Shown piece after piece: positions 24,758 to 34,080 of a stretch of DNA of 64,000 nucleotides. Every line of letters starts with the position of its first letter. Position 1 is the first letter of the stretch. The position numbers and the translations under genes are program-made. The stretch spans positions 16,906-80,905 of the forward strand of contig JAUZRR010000014.1 in NCBI GenBank assembly GCA_030950285.1. The letters run 5' to 3'. The notes under the pieces were generated by a model. That model made no database searches and had not been told where the DNA came from. It saw nothing but the letters and a program-made list of their open reading frames with translations. The stretch comes from Planctomycetota bacterium. Its GTDB lineage: Bacteria > Planctomycetota > Phycisphaerae > Phycisphaerales > UBA1924.

Positions 24758-26236
24758 TCACCCACCCCCCACCAACTCCGCCAGCAGCCGCGCCCCAAAC
24801 CCCGTCGGCCCCGCAATATACGGCCCCGCGTCCTTGTCCGTCGCGTGCGTCCCCGCGATATCCAGATGACACCAAGGCACGCCCTTCTCCACAAAGTAAC
24901 TCAAAAACGCTGCGCCCTGGATCGGGTGCGCCTTGCGGTTGGGATTGCTGTTGACGATATCCGCGACCGGCGACTTCATCATGTCCCGATACTCCTGATG
25001 GTGCGGCAGCCTCCACACCCGCTCGCCGCTGGCGTCCGCCGCCTCCTCGACCTTTCGCCTCAGCTTGTCGTCGTCGCACCACATGCCTGCAAAGGTCGAG
25101 CCCAACGCCACCACTACACCCCCGGTCAGCGTCGCGATATCGACGATATACGCGGGGTCTTCCTTATCACACGCCCAGCACAACGCATCGGCCATCACCA
25201 GCCGACCCTCGGCGTCGGTGTTGGTCACCTCGACGGTCACCCCGTTGCGGAAGGTCAGCACATCGTCGGGCCGGTACGCCTCATCCGAGATCGAGTTCTC
25301 AGCAATACTCAGGAGCGCCACCACCCGGCGGCTGGGCTTGATCACCGTCGCGATCGCGTGCATGGCTCCAATGACCGCACACCCGCCGTCCTTGTCGCGC
25401 TTCATCCCCGCCATGCCGCCACCGACCTTGATCGAGAGCCCGCCGGTGTCGTAGGTGATCGTCTTGCCCACAAACACGATCGGCTTGCCGCTGCGGGCCT
25501 TGCCGGCGGGCACGTACTCAAGCCGCACCAGGCACGGCTTGTGCTCGCTGGCCGCGCCGACGGTCTTGATCCCGACCAGCCGCTCGTCGTCGAGCTTGCT
25601 GCCCTGAATCACCGTGCATTTGAGCCCGACCCTCTTGGCCATCTTCCGCGCCTCGCTCGCCATAAACGAGGTCGTCGCAACATTCGGCGGCGTCTGGCTC
25701 AGCGTCCGCGTGATGTTGGCACTCTCGGCAAGCCCGAGCCCCCGTTCCACCCCCGCGACGAACGGCTTGCTCTCGGCCCGGACCTCGAGGGCTGTGGCTG
25801 CGGTTTTGGATGAAGCCGACCCTCGGAACTGGTCGCAGGTCCACGCGATCAGCCCGAGCCCCTCGCCGAACGCACACCCGGCCCGCTGGGCGTCGAGCCC
25901 GGCACTCTTGCAGGCCGGGGTGAGGTCGATTTCGATTTTCGTGTCCTTGGTCTGCGCGAGCCTGCGCCCGATCGCCCCCGCGGCCGTCCGCAGGGTGTCG
26001 GCTCCGAACGAACTCTTGTCGCCGAGGCCGACGATCATCACCCGCGCCGCTGTGCCCTTTTTGCCGCTGGGGAAGACCTCGACGATTCGGCCGACATCTC
26101 CGGTCGCCTCGCCGCGCTTGAGGGCCTCGTTGAGTGCTGCGTCCTTGGCGTGCCCTTCGACTTTGCCGCCCTTGAACTGTCCGACCACGCGCACCTGCAC
26201 AGCGCCCCGGCTGCCGACTTTCACAGACTTGAACAT
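24758..26236 (-). CDS. pepA: Leucyl aminopeptidase (M17)
   Basis: 492 residues. The C-terminal catalytic half has the two-metal signature NTDAEGRLVMADAL and the ligand loop VGKTITYDTGGLSIK (usually VGKGLTFDSGG); the N-terminal half is the macro-like domain. Cytosolic hexameric enzyme that removes N-terminal residues and, in E. coli, also binds DNA. I start at ATG 26236, MFKSVKVG, since the sequence upstream is repeat-rich intergenic DNA. It shares its upstream region with the divergent HIT gene. Confidence 0.93.
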   Translation of the reverse strand: MFKSVKVGSRGAVQVRVVGQFKGGKVEGHAKDAALNEALKRGEATGDVGRIVEVFPSGKKGTAARVMIVGLGDKSSFGADTLRTAAGAIGRRLAQTKDTKIEIDLTPACKSAGLDAQRAGCAFGEGLGLIAWTCDQFRGSASSKTAATALEVRAESKPFVAGVERGLGLAESANITRTLSQTPPNVATTSFMASEARKMAKRVGLKCTVIQGSKLDDERLVGIKTVGAASEHKPCLVRLEYVPAGKARSGKPIVFVGKTITYDTGGLSIKVGGGMAGMKRDKDGGCAVIGAMHAIATVIKPSRRVVALLSIAENSISDEAYRPDDVLTFRNGVTVEVTNTDAEGRLVMADALCWACDKEDPAYIVDIATLTGGVVVALGSTFAGMWCDDDKLRRKVEEAADASGERVWRLPHHQEYRDMMKSPVADIVNSNPNRKAHPIQGAAFLSYFVEKGVPWCHLDIAGTHATDKDAGPYIAGPTGFGARLLAELVGGG

Positions 26237-26283
26237 CGCGTTGACTCCTGGTGTTTGAGCCCCGAGTGTAGGGGTTCCAACCA

Positions 26284-26360
26284 GAGCCCGAAGCGCCACA
26301 GAGCCCGAAGCGCAAGGGAGGAGCCCGACCCGACCCTTCGCAGAGCCTCAGGATCGGCGT
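26284..26360. repeat. Intergenic repeat block between pepA and the HIT gene
   Basis: AGAGCCCGAAGCGC occurs twice in tandem, followed by a 24-base stretch (26337-26360) identical at 22 of 24 positions to 542-565, far upstream near the first terminator. This marks a dispersed non-coding repeat of the genome. Confidence 0.65.
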
Positions 26361-26385
26361 CCACCACGCGCGATACGCTCTCTCC

Positions 26386-26952
26386 ATGACCCACGACGCC
26401 CCCCACGACGCCCCCCACGACGCTCCTCAAACCCTCTTTGCCCCCTGGCGACTCGAATATCTCGAAGCCCTCGAAGCCAAGGAAAAATCCGCCGGCCCTC
26501 CCGCCGCCGGCTCCGGTTCGTTCCTCCTCGACTCCTGGCGCACCCCCGACCACGACGAAGCCAACCACGTCGTCGCCCGCACGTCGCACGGCCTCATCCT
26601 GCTCAACCGCTACCCCTACGCCGGGGGGCACCTGCTCGTGGCGCTGGGCACCCCCGCGCCGACCCTGCTCGACTATTCGCCCGACCAGCGCGCCGAGCTC
26701 TGGAAACTCGTCGATCTCGCGGCCGAACTCATGCAGCGCACCCTCGAGCCCCAGGGCATCAACATCGGGATCAACCAGGGCCGAGCCGCTGGCGCGGGCG
26801 TGCCCCAGCACCTGCACGTCCACCTCGTCCCCCGCTGGAACGGCGACAGCAATTTCATGTCGGCTGTGGGCAATATCCGCGTTATTCCCAGCTCACTCGA
26901 AGCGATGACGCAACGCTTCCGCGAGCGATGGACGCAGACGACAACCAACTGA
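26386..26952 (+). CDS. HIT-family nucleotide phosphorylase/hydrolase
   Basis: 188 residues with HLHVHLVPRW (H-x-H-x-H catalytic triad). LFAPWRLEYL and the length match bacterial diadenosine-tetraphosphate phosphorylase-like HIT proteins more than short Hint types. The N-terminus carries HDAP three times, from a 12-bp tandem repeat (26391-26426). Start ATG 26386 is inside that repeat region; a later start would delete the repeat but not the domain. Confidence 0.85.
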   Translation: MTHDAPHDAPHDAPQTLFAPWRLEYLEALEAKEKSAGPPAAGSGSFLLDSWRTPDHDEANHVVARTSHGLILLNRYPYAGGHLLVALGTPAPTLLDYSPDQRAELWKLVDLAAELMQRTLEPQGINIGINQGRAAGAGVPQHLHVHLVPRWNGDSNFMSAVGNIRVIPSSLEAMTQRFRERWTQTTTN

Positions 26953-26994
26953 AGTGTTCACAAGGCGGAAGAGAAGGCACGACGGCCGCTTCGG

Positions 26995-27405
26995 TTACGC
27001 CGCCAGCTTCCGCTCAAACCGCAGCCCCAGGCGGTACGCCCCGCCCCGCCCGTGCATGTGCGCGACCGAGCCGAGTTCGAGCCGGCCGCCGACTGAGCAT
27101 CGGAAGCTCGCGCCCGGCGTGACCTTCACCGGGCAGCGAACGCCGAGCCCGCCGTCGCAACGATCGACCAGCGTCACCCGCGTCAGCCAGAGACGGCCGT
27201 CAGGGTCGACAAACGTCGCGACCCCTTGCCCTCGTATTTTTGAACGCTCGACCCCTCGCCGTTCCGGGCGAGCCGGATCGGTCGAGGGCTGGCTCGGTTG
27301 CTGCTCTCCCGCTGCGCCGGATTCAGCCTGTGCAAGCCGGAGGCGGCCCGGGCCGATGGATGTGCGTTGCGTGCTCTTCGTGCCCCGTCGTTGCGCCACC
27401 GCCAT
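26995..27405 (-). CDS. Possible PilZ-like protein
   Basis: 136 residues. The last 75 (ATFVDPDGRLWLTRVTLVD to LGLRFERKLAA) have the beta pattern and D-x3-GG-x-GV core of PilZ domains, which bind cyclic di-GMP, but the RxxxR motif is not clear. The first 50 residues are Arg/Pro/Gln-rich and may not be translated. Convergent with the HIT gene. This is a weak call on domain shape. Confidence 0.4.
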   Translation of the reverse strand: MAVAQRRGTKSTQRTSIGPGRLRLAQAESGAAGEQQPSQPSTDPARPERRGVERSKIRGQGVATFVDPDGRLWLTRVTLVDRCDGGLGVRCPVKVTPGASFRCSVGGRLELGSVAHMHGRGGAYRLGLRFERKLAA

Positions 27406-27541
27406 GCCGAGCCCTCCCGAGGTTTGGCGCTTCGGTGCGCCCCTCTGGAGAAAGCCAATCGGCTCAGCCGCCGTCCGACTTCATCCCAAGTCCGACAACT
27501 GGCAACCATCCGCACTTTCCGTGCCGGGCACCCCTGCGCCG

Positions 27542-28957
27542 TCACGCCCGCGAAGCGCTCCCGTTCCGGAGCAGGTCGGACAGAATGAACGCCAGCTCCA
27601 GCGACTGCTGGTAGTTCAGCCTCGGGTCGCAAGGGGAGACATAGTTCCGGGTCAGGTGCTGTTCGGTGACCCCCGCGCCCCCCCCGATGCACTCGGTGAC
27701 GTCCTCGCCGGTCAGCTCAAAGTGCACGCCGCCGAGCACCGAACCGACCTCTCGATGCACCGCGCAGGTCTTGCGCAGCTCGTCGGCGATCGCATCAAAG
27801 TGTCGCGTCTTGACCCCGCTTGCTGTCACCATCCCGTTGCCGTGCATCGGATCGCTCACCCAGAGCACCCTCCGCCCGGCGTCGGTCACCGCCCGCACAA
27901 TGCCCGGCAGCGCCCCCTCGACCTTGCCCGCGCCCATCCGCGTGATCAGGACGAGTTTCCCCGCGTCGTTGCCCGGGTTGAGCGCCTCGGTCAGCGCGAC
28001 TGCCTCGGCCGGGTCCGTCGTCGGGCCGAGCTTCACCCCGACCGGATTGGCGATCCCCCGCATGTACTCCACGTGCGCACCATCCAACGCCCGTGTCCGC
28101 TCCCCGATCCAGGGCAGGTGCGTGGTCAGGTCGTACCAGCCCTCCCGGTGAGGCACCCGCCGCGTCTGCGCGCTCTCATATAACAGGTTCAACGCTTCGT
28201 GACTGGTGTAGAACTCGACCCGCGTCAGCTCCTCGACCCGCCCTTCGCCCAGCGCCTCCATAAACTCGACCGCCTCAGCGAGGCTCCGGCTCACCTGCTC
28301 GTACGCAGTTTTTCGGGCTGCGGGCAGGTCCGCGTGTTCGACAAACGAGAGGTCCCAATACTCCGGATGATGCACGTCGGCAAACCCGCCCTCGAGCAGC
28401 GACCGGATAAAGTTCAGCGTCATCGCCGCGTGCTGATAGCCCCGCACCATCAGGTGCGGATCGGGTCGCCGCGACTCGGCATCAAACGCTGCACGGTTGA
28501 CCAGGTCCCCGAAATAACTCGGCAGCGTGACGCTCTTGCCGTCCACCTCGCGGGTCTCCGACGGGCTCGATCGTGGCTTGGCGTACTGCCCCGCCAGCCG
28601 ACCCACCCGGATCACCGGCTTGCGCAGCCCGTGCACCAGCACCAGCGACATCTGCAACAAAATCTTCAGCTTGTTGGTGATCTGCTCGGCGCGGCAGTCC
28701 GCCAGTGTCTCGGCGCAGTCCCCGCCCTGCAACAAAAACCGTTTCCCCACTTGGGCGTCGGCGATAAACCCGCGCAGCCTCTCGATCTCCCAGCTCGTCA
28801 CCAGCGGCGGCAACTCACGCAGTTTGTGCACCGCGGTCTCCACGGCCCCGCTGTCCTCATACCTCACCTGCTGCGCCGCCAGCCGCGTCCGCCACGACTC
28901 GGGAGACCATGTGCCGCCGCGTTCGGTCTCCGTGTTCGTGCCGCTTTGCTCGCTCAA
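27542..28957 (-). CDS. Class II 3-deoxy-7-phosphoheptulonate (DAHP) synthase
   Basis: 471 residues. First step of aromatic amino-acid synthesis: phosphoenolpyruvate plus erythrose 4-phosphate gives DAHP. LLQGGDCAETLADC, GRLAGQYAKPRS, GIANPVGVKLGPTT, LVLITRMGAGK and WVSDPMHGNG are plant/actinobacterial class II hallmarks. I choose TTG at 28957 because GAGGAG lies eight bases upstream and the family N-terminus (SPESWRTRLAAQQ) follows at residue 16; the longer frame upstream is Arg-rich and unlike the family. Confidence 0.9.
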   Translation of the reverse strand: MSEQSGTNTETERGGTWSPESWRTRLAAQQVRYEDSGAVETAVHKLRELPPLVTSWEIERLRGFIADAQVGKRFLLQGGDCAETLADCRAEQITNKLKILLQMSLVLVHGLRKPVIRVGRLAGQYAKPRSSPSETREVDGKSVTLPSYFGDLVNRAAFDAESRRPDPHLMVRGYQHAAMTLNFIRSLLEGGFADVHHPEYWDLSFVEHADLPAARKTAYEQVSRSLAEAVEFMEALGEGRVEELTRVEFYTSHEALNLLYESAQTRRVPHREGWYDLTTHLPWIGERTRALDGAHVEYMRGIANPVGVKLGPTTDPAEAVALTEALNPGNDAGKLVLITRMGAGKVEGALPGIVRAVTDAGRRVLWVSDPMHGNGMVTASGVKTRHFDAIADELRKTCAVHREVGSVLGGVHFELTGEDVTECIGGGAGVTEQHLTRNYVSPCDPRLNYQQSLELAFILSDLLRNGSASRA

Positions 28958-29268
28958 CCCTGCACTCCTCGCAACGCCCGGCCTGATTCTTGCCCTGCGA
29001 CTCTCGATCGGCTCGAAAGGGGCGCGGTTTCTGCCGGTTCTCCCCCTCTTCCTCACTTTCTTGAGTGAAATCCTCACGCAATGCCGGAGTTCGGACGATT
29101 GCGACCACACCGACGCACACCTGCGCGGCTTCAGCACGATTTCATCGACGGGCACGGACGCCCGCCGAGACCAACCGGGTCGGCCTCGAATCTACTCGAC
29201 AAAGACCCGCCCAAAGGCTCGACCAGGCCGAACACCCCCGAGCCAACCAAGACCAGGAGAAGACCACG
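28958..29268. other. Divergent intergenic region, no gene
   Basis: 311 bases between the DAHP synthase and the histone-like gene. It should carry both promoters. I see no convincing -35/-10 pair. AGGAGA at 29255-29260 is the ribosome site of the histone-like gene. Confidence 0.5.
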
Positions 29269-29970
29269 ATGGCAACCAGGACCACCACGAGGAAAAGCAC
29301 GACCGGCCGATCCACCACCAAACGACACGCCGCGACCAAACGCAAGACCGCCGCCAAGAAGGCAACCGGCACCAAGACCAAAGCCCGCAAGTCGCCCGCG
29401 AAAAAGACCACAACCAAAGCCAAGGCCTCCACCACCAGGAAACCGGCCGGCAAGAAAAAGACCACCGCTCGCAAGACCACCACCGCACGCAAGCCTGCAG
29501 CCAAGAAGACTGCGACCAAGACTGCTGCCAAACGCAAGACCACCGCGCGCAAGCCCGCTGCCAAGCGTACCGCGACCAAGACCGCTGCCAAGCGGAAGAC
29601 CACCGCGCGCAAGCCCGCCGCCAAGCGGACCGCGACCAAGACTGCAGCCAAGCGCAAGACCACCGCGCGCAAGCCCGCTGCCAAGCGTACCGCGACCAAG
29701 ACCGCTGCCAAGCGGAAGACCACGGCGCGCAAGCCCGCCGCCAAGCGGACCGCGACCAAGACTGCTGCGAAGCGGAAGACCACCGCGCGCAAGCCCGCTG
29801 CCAAGCGTACCGCGACCAAGACTGCTGCGAAGCGGAAGACCACCGCACGCAAGACCACGGCGCGCAAACCTGCCGCCAAGCGCACCTCCACCCGGAGCTA
29901 TAAGCTCAACACCACCAGCCGTTCAACCGGCCGCTCGACCAGCCGCCGCACGGTCCGCAAGGCCGCCTGA
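29269..29970 (+). CDS. Histone H1-like Lys/Ala/Thr-rich repeat protein
   Basis: 233 residues, about half Lys, Arg and Ala, with no hydrophobic core. The middle is built of a 20-residue unit (TARKPAAKRTATKTAAKRKT) repeated five times, flanked by shorter KKTTARK-type units. Such proteins bind and condense DNA, like the histone-H1-like proteins of Chlamydia and Bordetella. The ATG at 29269 has AGGAGA upstream. A strong terminator follows. The length can change by recombination between repeats (see the DNA repeat entry). Confidence 0.85.
   Translation: MATRTTTRKSTTGRSTTKRHAATKRKTAAKKATGTKTKARKSPAKKTTTKAKASTTRKPAGKKKTTARKTTTARKPAAKKTATKTAAKRKTTARKPAAKRTATKTAAKRKTTARKPAAKRTATKTAAKRKTTARKPAAKRTATKTAAKRKTTARKPAAKRTATKTAAKRKTTARKPAAKRTATKTAAKRKTTARKTTARKPAAKRTSTRSYKLNTTSRSTGRSTSRRTVRKAA
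29535..29840. repeat. 60-bp tandem repeats with a 120-bp higher-order period
   Basis: Five 60-bp units encode the 20-residue repeat. Synonymous positions alternate: units 1, 3 and 5 carry CCCGCTGCCAAGCGTACC while units 2 and 4 carry CCCGCCGCCAAGCGGACC. The alternation shows that a two-unit block was duplicated as one piece. Confidence 0.8.
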
Positions 29971-29997
29971 TACAGGCTTCGCACAACCAAAGCACAC

Positions 29998-30034
29998 ACC
30001 GGCCGCAGCCATCGCGCTGCGGCCGGTCACGTTT
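29998..30034 (+). terminator. Rho-independent terminator of the histone-like gene
   Basis: ACCGGCCGCAGC (29998-30009) pairs with GCTGCGGCCGGT (30016-30027) over a 6-base loop and is followed by CACGTTTT. Confidence 0.85.
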
Positions 30035-30059
30035 TGGACGCAGACAACGTCCTCTCTAC

Positions 30060-30081
30060 GAGCCCCGAGCGCAAGCTCGGG
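30060..30081. repeat. Interspersed palindrome copy
   Basis: Contains the clearest family member, CCCGAGCGCAAGCTCGGG. It lies between the histone terminator and the stop of the PHP-glycosyltransferase gene. Confidence 0.7.
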
Positions 30082-30094
30082 ACAGAGCTCCGGG

Positions 30095-32713
30095 TCAGCC
30101 CCGCACACTCTCCCCGCTGCGTTCCTGCCCTACCCGGCCCGGCTTGTGACACACCGGCGTCTCGTCCATTTCACCCGCGATCCCCCGCGCTACCAGATGC
30201 GTCCGCCACACCCGTTCGTGCGCTTTCCAGAAGTGCTCGAACGAATCGGCGAGTGTGTATTTTTGCATCGACATGTGTGCCGCGGCGCCCATCCGCCGCC
30301 TGCGTTCGGGATCTGCCACCAGCCCGACGATCCGCTCGACCCACGCATCGACCGAGTCGGTTGGCAGGACATACCCGGTGCGCCCGTCCTCCACCACTTC
30401 CTTGGGCCCACCCTTGTCGGTCACCAACACCGGAAGCCCCGAGCCCTGGCTCTCCATCACCACCTGCCCCAGCGTGTCGGTCACACTCGGGAACACAAAC
30501 AGGTCGCTCGACGCGTACAGCCTGCTCAGCTCCTTCCCACGCCGAAAGCCCAGAAAGTGCGCCCGCTGCCCGCGCAGCGCAGCGGTCATCTTCTCGCGGT
30601 ACGGCCCGTCGCCGACCACCACAAGCTCGGCGTCGAGCCCCTGCTCGGCAAGCCGCCGCTGGGTCCGTGTCCACACTTTCACCAGAAACGGCAGGTTCTT
30701 CTCCACGCTCACCCGTCCGACATACAACACCTTCACGCTCGCAGAGCCCACCGCCGGGAACTGCTCCCACACCGAAACATCACGAAAACGCGGGTGAAAC
30801 GAGCCGTTCTCGAACCCCGGCTTGAGCGCGTAGCAGCGGTCCCGCTCCATCCCCAGCCGCACCAGCGACTCGACATACTCTTCGCTCCGCGTAAAGACCG
30901 CCGCGAACGGCTTGTAGAACAGTTGCATGAACTTCTCGCTCGCCACCGTGAACGCACGGTCCTCAAACAGCGTGTCGATGTAGGACGGAAAGTCCGTGTG
31001 GTACACCCCAAGCACCGGCACTCGCAGCATCTTCGCCGCCACAAAGCCCACCAGCCCCACCGGGCCTGGCGTCGAGATATGGATGCAGTCCGGCTGGTGG
31101 CGATCCAGGTGCCGGAGCATCGGCACAATCGGCGGCAGCACCACCTCCAGGCCGTCGTACTTGGGCAGCGAGGTTGCAAACACAGGGTCAAAGTTGAACA
31201 GGTTCTCCCCCTCGGGCAGTTCCATCCGGGTCGAGGTAATGACTTGCAAATCGCGCTCCGATCCGCGCGCCTGCTTTGCGACGTCGGTGATGAACCGGCT
31301 CACGCCGTTGACATCGCCGAGGGTGTCTGTGAACAGACTCATCCGCATGGGCCGCTCCATGACGCGCACACCCTCCCCGGCTGCTGCGGTCTCGTGCTCG
31401 AACCGTTCGACAAACTCTCGTTCTTTGTTTTGGTAAAACAAGCTGAACACTGTCGGCAGCTGGGCCGCGGTCAAGATCGCGAAGGGCATCAGATGGTCGG
31501 CGATCCCGCTCGTGTCGCGCTTGCACACCGCCCGCCACGCCGGCCCGCCCATGTGGCGCGCCAGCGCCACCGTCAGTTCGTCGGCAAATGCCGCCATCCG
31601 GTCGTGGTCCGAGAACGCGCAGCCGTCACTCCGCCCCTCAGCCGACAGCCGCTCGGCCAGTTCCGGATATTTCGCAAGCACCGGCCCGAGTGTCTCGCGC
31701 AGCCCTTCGAGCAGCGGGTTCGGTTTCCGCCTTCGACCGCCGAGCAGTTTTTGCTTCGCCGCGTGGATCGTCAGTCGGGCCTTGGATGGCGCAGGCACGT
31801 CCACCCCTGCAAATCGCAGCAATTTCGACGCGACGTACTTCCCCCGGGTGCTCTGTCGGGGGGCAAACTTCTCTGCGAAAAAGTGCGCGCCCACCGAGGT
31901 CAACTGGTGCGCCAAGAGCGCGCTGTGGCCGCCTACACCGCCGGCTTCGCAGCACCCTGACATGACCAGCCGAAGAAACTCGCTCGGGTCGGTTACCGGC
32001 TCGCCGCCCTCACCGCGCACCCCGGTCCACGTTCGGCCGACATTGAGCAAGCCGTGGTCGTCGGACCCGCCCGTCCGTGCGGGCTGCCACGCGCGCGGCC
32101 ACACCGGCTCGAGCGCATGCACACGTGCCAACTCTCGCACGCGATCCTGCGAGAGCCGGTTCAGGAACCGCTCCAGAGGTACGCGATGCCGTCCGGTGTG
32201 CGCGCCATTGAGCACCTCAAACCCCTTGAAAAGCAGCACGCACCGCTCGATGTGCCACTGTGTCAGGCGGCCGTTCTGCATGTAGAGCGGGTGCGCCACC
32301 GCGTGTGCAAGCCGATGCTGAAACAGCCATGCCGCGAAGGCATACACGTCGTCCCGCAGCCCGAGGGTCGTCAGTTCCTCGTCCTGCTCGGGGCTGAGCC
32401 TCCAGACCAGCACGTGCAGTTTGCACCCGTCTTCGGGGAACACCACCGAGACTTCCTGCCCGAGAACAAAGTCCTCGAACCCGCGTTCGACCAGTTCCAT
32501 CGCCCCGCGGATCGTGTCGTGGTCGGTGATTGTGACAAGGTCCATGCCTCGGGCGCGGGCCTGGTCGTAGACCTGCTCGGGCGGCGAATAGCACTCGGGC
32601 ATCCCCAGACACGACAACGCGGCGACCGCCGGGCCGTCTGAGGCTTGCGAGTGGCAGTGGGTGTCCATCCGCGTCCAGCCGTCGGGGTGTCGCGCGTGTG
32701 TTTTTGGATGCAT
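30095..32713 (-). CDS. PHP-domain / GT4 glycosyltransferase fusion
   Basis: 872 residues. Residues 15-330 are a PHP metal-dependent phosphoesterase: DTHCHSQASDG (H-x-H), TITDHDTI, AVAHPLY and GSDDHG supply the metal ligands. Residues about 480-850 are a GT4 glycosyltransferase: MSLFTDTLGDVNGVSRF, YHTDFPSYIDTLF, LYVGRVSVEKNLPFL, LVVVGDGPYREK and FVFPSVTDTLGQVVMESQGSG (E-x7-E region), closest in shape to SQD2/MgtA/PimB-type enzymes. The ATG at 32713 has GGGAG upstream. It may make a glycolipid while the PHP half removes a phosphate, but the substrates are unknown. Confidence 0.85.
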   Translation of the reverse strand: MHPKTHARHPDGWTRMDTHCHSQASDGPAVAALSCLGMPECYSPPEQVYDQARARGMDLVTITDHDTIRGAMELVERGFEDFVLGQEVSVVFPEDGCKLHVLVWRLSPEQDEELTTLGLRDDVYAFAAWLFQHRLAHAVAHPLYMQNGRLTQWHIERCVLLFKGFEVLNGAHTGRHRVPLERFLNRLSQDRVRELARVHALEPVWPRAWQPARTGGSDDHGLLNVGRTWTGVRGEGGEPVTDPSEFLRLVMSGCCEAGGVGGHSALLAHQLTSVGAHFFAEKFAPRQSTRGKYVASKLLRFAGVDVPAPSKARLTIHAAKQKLLGGRRRKPNPLLEGLRETLGPVLAKYPELAERLSAEGRSDGCAFSDHDRMAAFADELTVALARHMGGPAWRAVCKRDTSGIADHLMPFAILTAAQLPTVFSLFYQNKEREFVERFEHETAAAGEGVRVMERPMRMSLFTDTLGDVNGVSRFITDVAKQARGSERDLQVITSTRMELPEGENLFNFDPVFATSLPKYDGLEVVLPPIVPMLRHLDRHQPDCIHISTPGPVGLVGFVAAKMLRVPVLGVYHTDFPSYIDTLFEDRAFTVASEKFMQLFYKPFAAVFTRSEEYVESLVRLGMERDRCYALKPGFENGSFHPRFRDVSVWEQFPAVGSASVKVLYVGRVSVEKNLPFLVKVWTRTQRRLAEQGLDAELVVVGDGPYREKMTAALRGQRAHFLGFRRGKELSRLYASSDLFVFPSVTDTLGQVVMESQGSGLPVLVTDKGGPKEVVEDGRTGYVLPTDSVDAWVERIVGLVADPERRRRMGAAAHMSMQKYTLADSFEHFWKAHERVWRTHLVARGIAGEMDETPVCHKPGRVGQERSGESVRG

Positions 32714-33479
32714 CAACTCGCTCCCTTGCCCAACTGCGGCCTTGGTCCGGGCTTGTTCGATGCCCCGCCCCCGGCGGCACGGACAGCCCTTGAGCATAAG
32801 AGCCGAGGTCTTTCACCGAATCTCGGCATCACTCTCGCGGATGTTTGTAAACTAGTTGGATGCGGTGTAGCCAATCCCGCGTGCACCTGGCTGGCAACCA
32901 GCGGTTGTACCGATGCACAGGGCACCGGCGCACCCCCGGACGCTGTCAAGAAAACACTTCTGTCACTCTTGGGGACTTTCACGCAGCCAAGAAAATGAAG
33001 AATCGGCGTGCCGAGGAATGAAAAGCGGCTATACTCGAAGCCTCTGACGCCTTCTTTTCTGCTTTCCGCTCTACGACACATTTGCATACTTGGTCGGCCT
33101 TGAACCACACGGTGTTCGAGCGTCGGCTGACAAGTCGCTTGGCCCCCTGCGCGTTGATCTCCTGTCCCCCGGTCGATGCGCGGGGGCCTTGCTTTTTTGG
33201 GGCAAGGCCTCACCCAACACCGGACGCAGCCGATGCCGCTTTGCCTGAGTGCTCCGGGCGGGGGTCGCTTATCCGCGCCATCAGAACGCGAAGTGGGCCC
33301 CGCGTCGCCGAGGTTCGACACGGGGCCCTCGCAGGGGGGGGTGTTCCCTCCCTCCAACGCCCAAGCGGGAGAAACTGCACCACGAATATGCGGTACAGGC
33401 TCCTCCTCCCGCGACCGATCCTCCGAGGCGATCTGGCAGTGGCAACGTTTGTGCCGGGTGTGCCGTGTAAACTGCCCGC
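32714..33479. other. 765-bp gap with a possible small RNA
   Basis: No reading frame here has family resemblance or a coherent start. A -10-like TATACT at 33030-33035 is followed about 140 bases later by a hairpin CCCCCG/CGGGGG (about 33165-33186) and CCTTGCTTTTTT, which could bound a transcript of about 150 bases. GGGCCCCG/CGGGGCCC (33296-33328) forms a second possible hairpin upstream of coaD. I could not match RNase P, tmRNA or 6S. Confidence 0.3.
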
Positions 33480-34034
33480 ATGACCCGACACTTGGCTGTC
33501 TTTCCCGGCTCGTTTGACCCGATCTCGTTCGGCCACCTCGACGTGGTTCGGCGCGGCCGCTACCTCTTTGACGAGGTTGTCGTCGCGGTCGGGCACAACC
33601 CGGGCAAGGCCCAACTCTTTACCCTCGACGAGCGGGTCACAATGGCGCAGACCCTCGCTGCCGAGATCGTCGCCGAGGAGCCCGACGCCGCCCCGGTGCG
33701 TGTCGCGTCGTTCTCCGGCCTCACGGTCGATTATGCCGTCTCGGTTGGTGCCGCCGCCCTGCTCCGGGGCATCCGCAACCTCTCGGACCTGCAATACGAG
33801 ATTCAGCAAGCGGTCACCAACCGCGAGGTCGCCGGGCTCGAGACCGCGTTCGTCGTCGCGGGCAGGAGCTTTGCGTACACCAGTTCGAGCCTTATCCGCC
33901 AGATCACGGCGTTGGGGAAAGACCTCTCGGCCCTCGATTCGATGGTCCCGCCGCTGGTGATCGAGATGCTCAGGCAAAAGAAGGACCAGAAGCACCCGAT
34001 GCTGCAACGGCTGCTGGTCGATCCCGGGGAATAG
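33480..34034 (+). CDS. coaD: Pantetheine-phosphate adenylyltransferase
   Basis: 184 residues. Transfers AMP from ATP to 4'-phosphopantetheine, the fourth step of coenzyme A synthesis. FPGSFDPISFGHLD carries the T/HxGH nucleotide site, RGIRNLSDLQYE the substrate-binding Arg, and SSSLIRQITALGKD the C-terminal ISSTxIR motif. Length is about 20 residues above E. coli, in the 65-75 and C-terminal regions. ATG at 33480 starts the family sequence. Confidence 0.93.
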   Translation: MTRHLAVFPGSFDPISFGHLDVVRRGRYLFDEVVVAVGHNPGKAQLFTLDERVTMAQTLAAEIVAEEPDAAPVRVASFSGLTVDYAVSVGAAALLRGIRNLSDLQYEIQQAVTNREVAGLETAFVVAGRSFAYTSSSLIRQITALGKDLSALDSMVPPLVIEMLRQKKDQKHPMLQRLLVDPGE

Positions 34035-34080
34035 AGCGCCTTGCATCAATGTTTTTCGTTGTTATGGATGGGTATCGTTG

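Noticed and set aside
29081..31960. A 959-codon open frame on the plus strand
   Set aside because: It crosses the histone-like gene and the antisense of the PHP-glycosyltransferase gene; composition is Arg/Pro/His-rich, typical of GC-rich shadow frames.
33305..33330. tRNA-like T-loop GTTCGACAC
   Set aside because: The stem bases around it do not pair and no acceptor or anticodon arms can be formed.
32713..33357. A 214-codon minus-strand frame in the gap before coaD
   Set aside because: No ribosome site, no domain, Pro/Gly/Arg-rich; composition of non-coding DNA.
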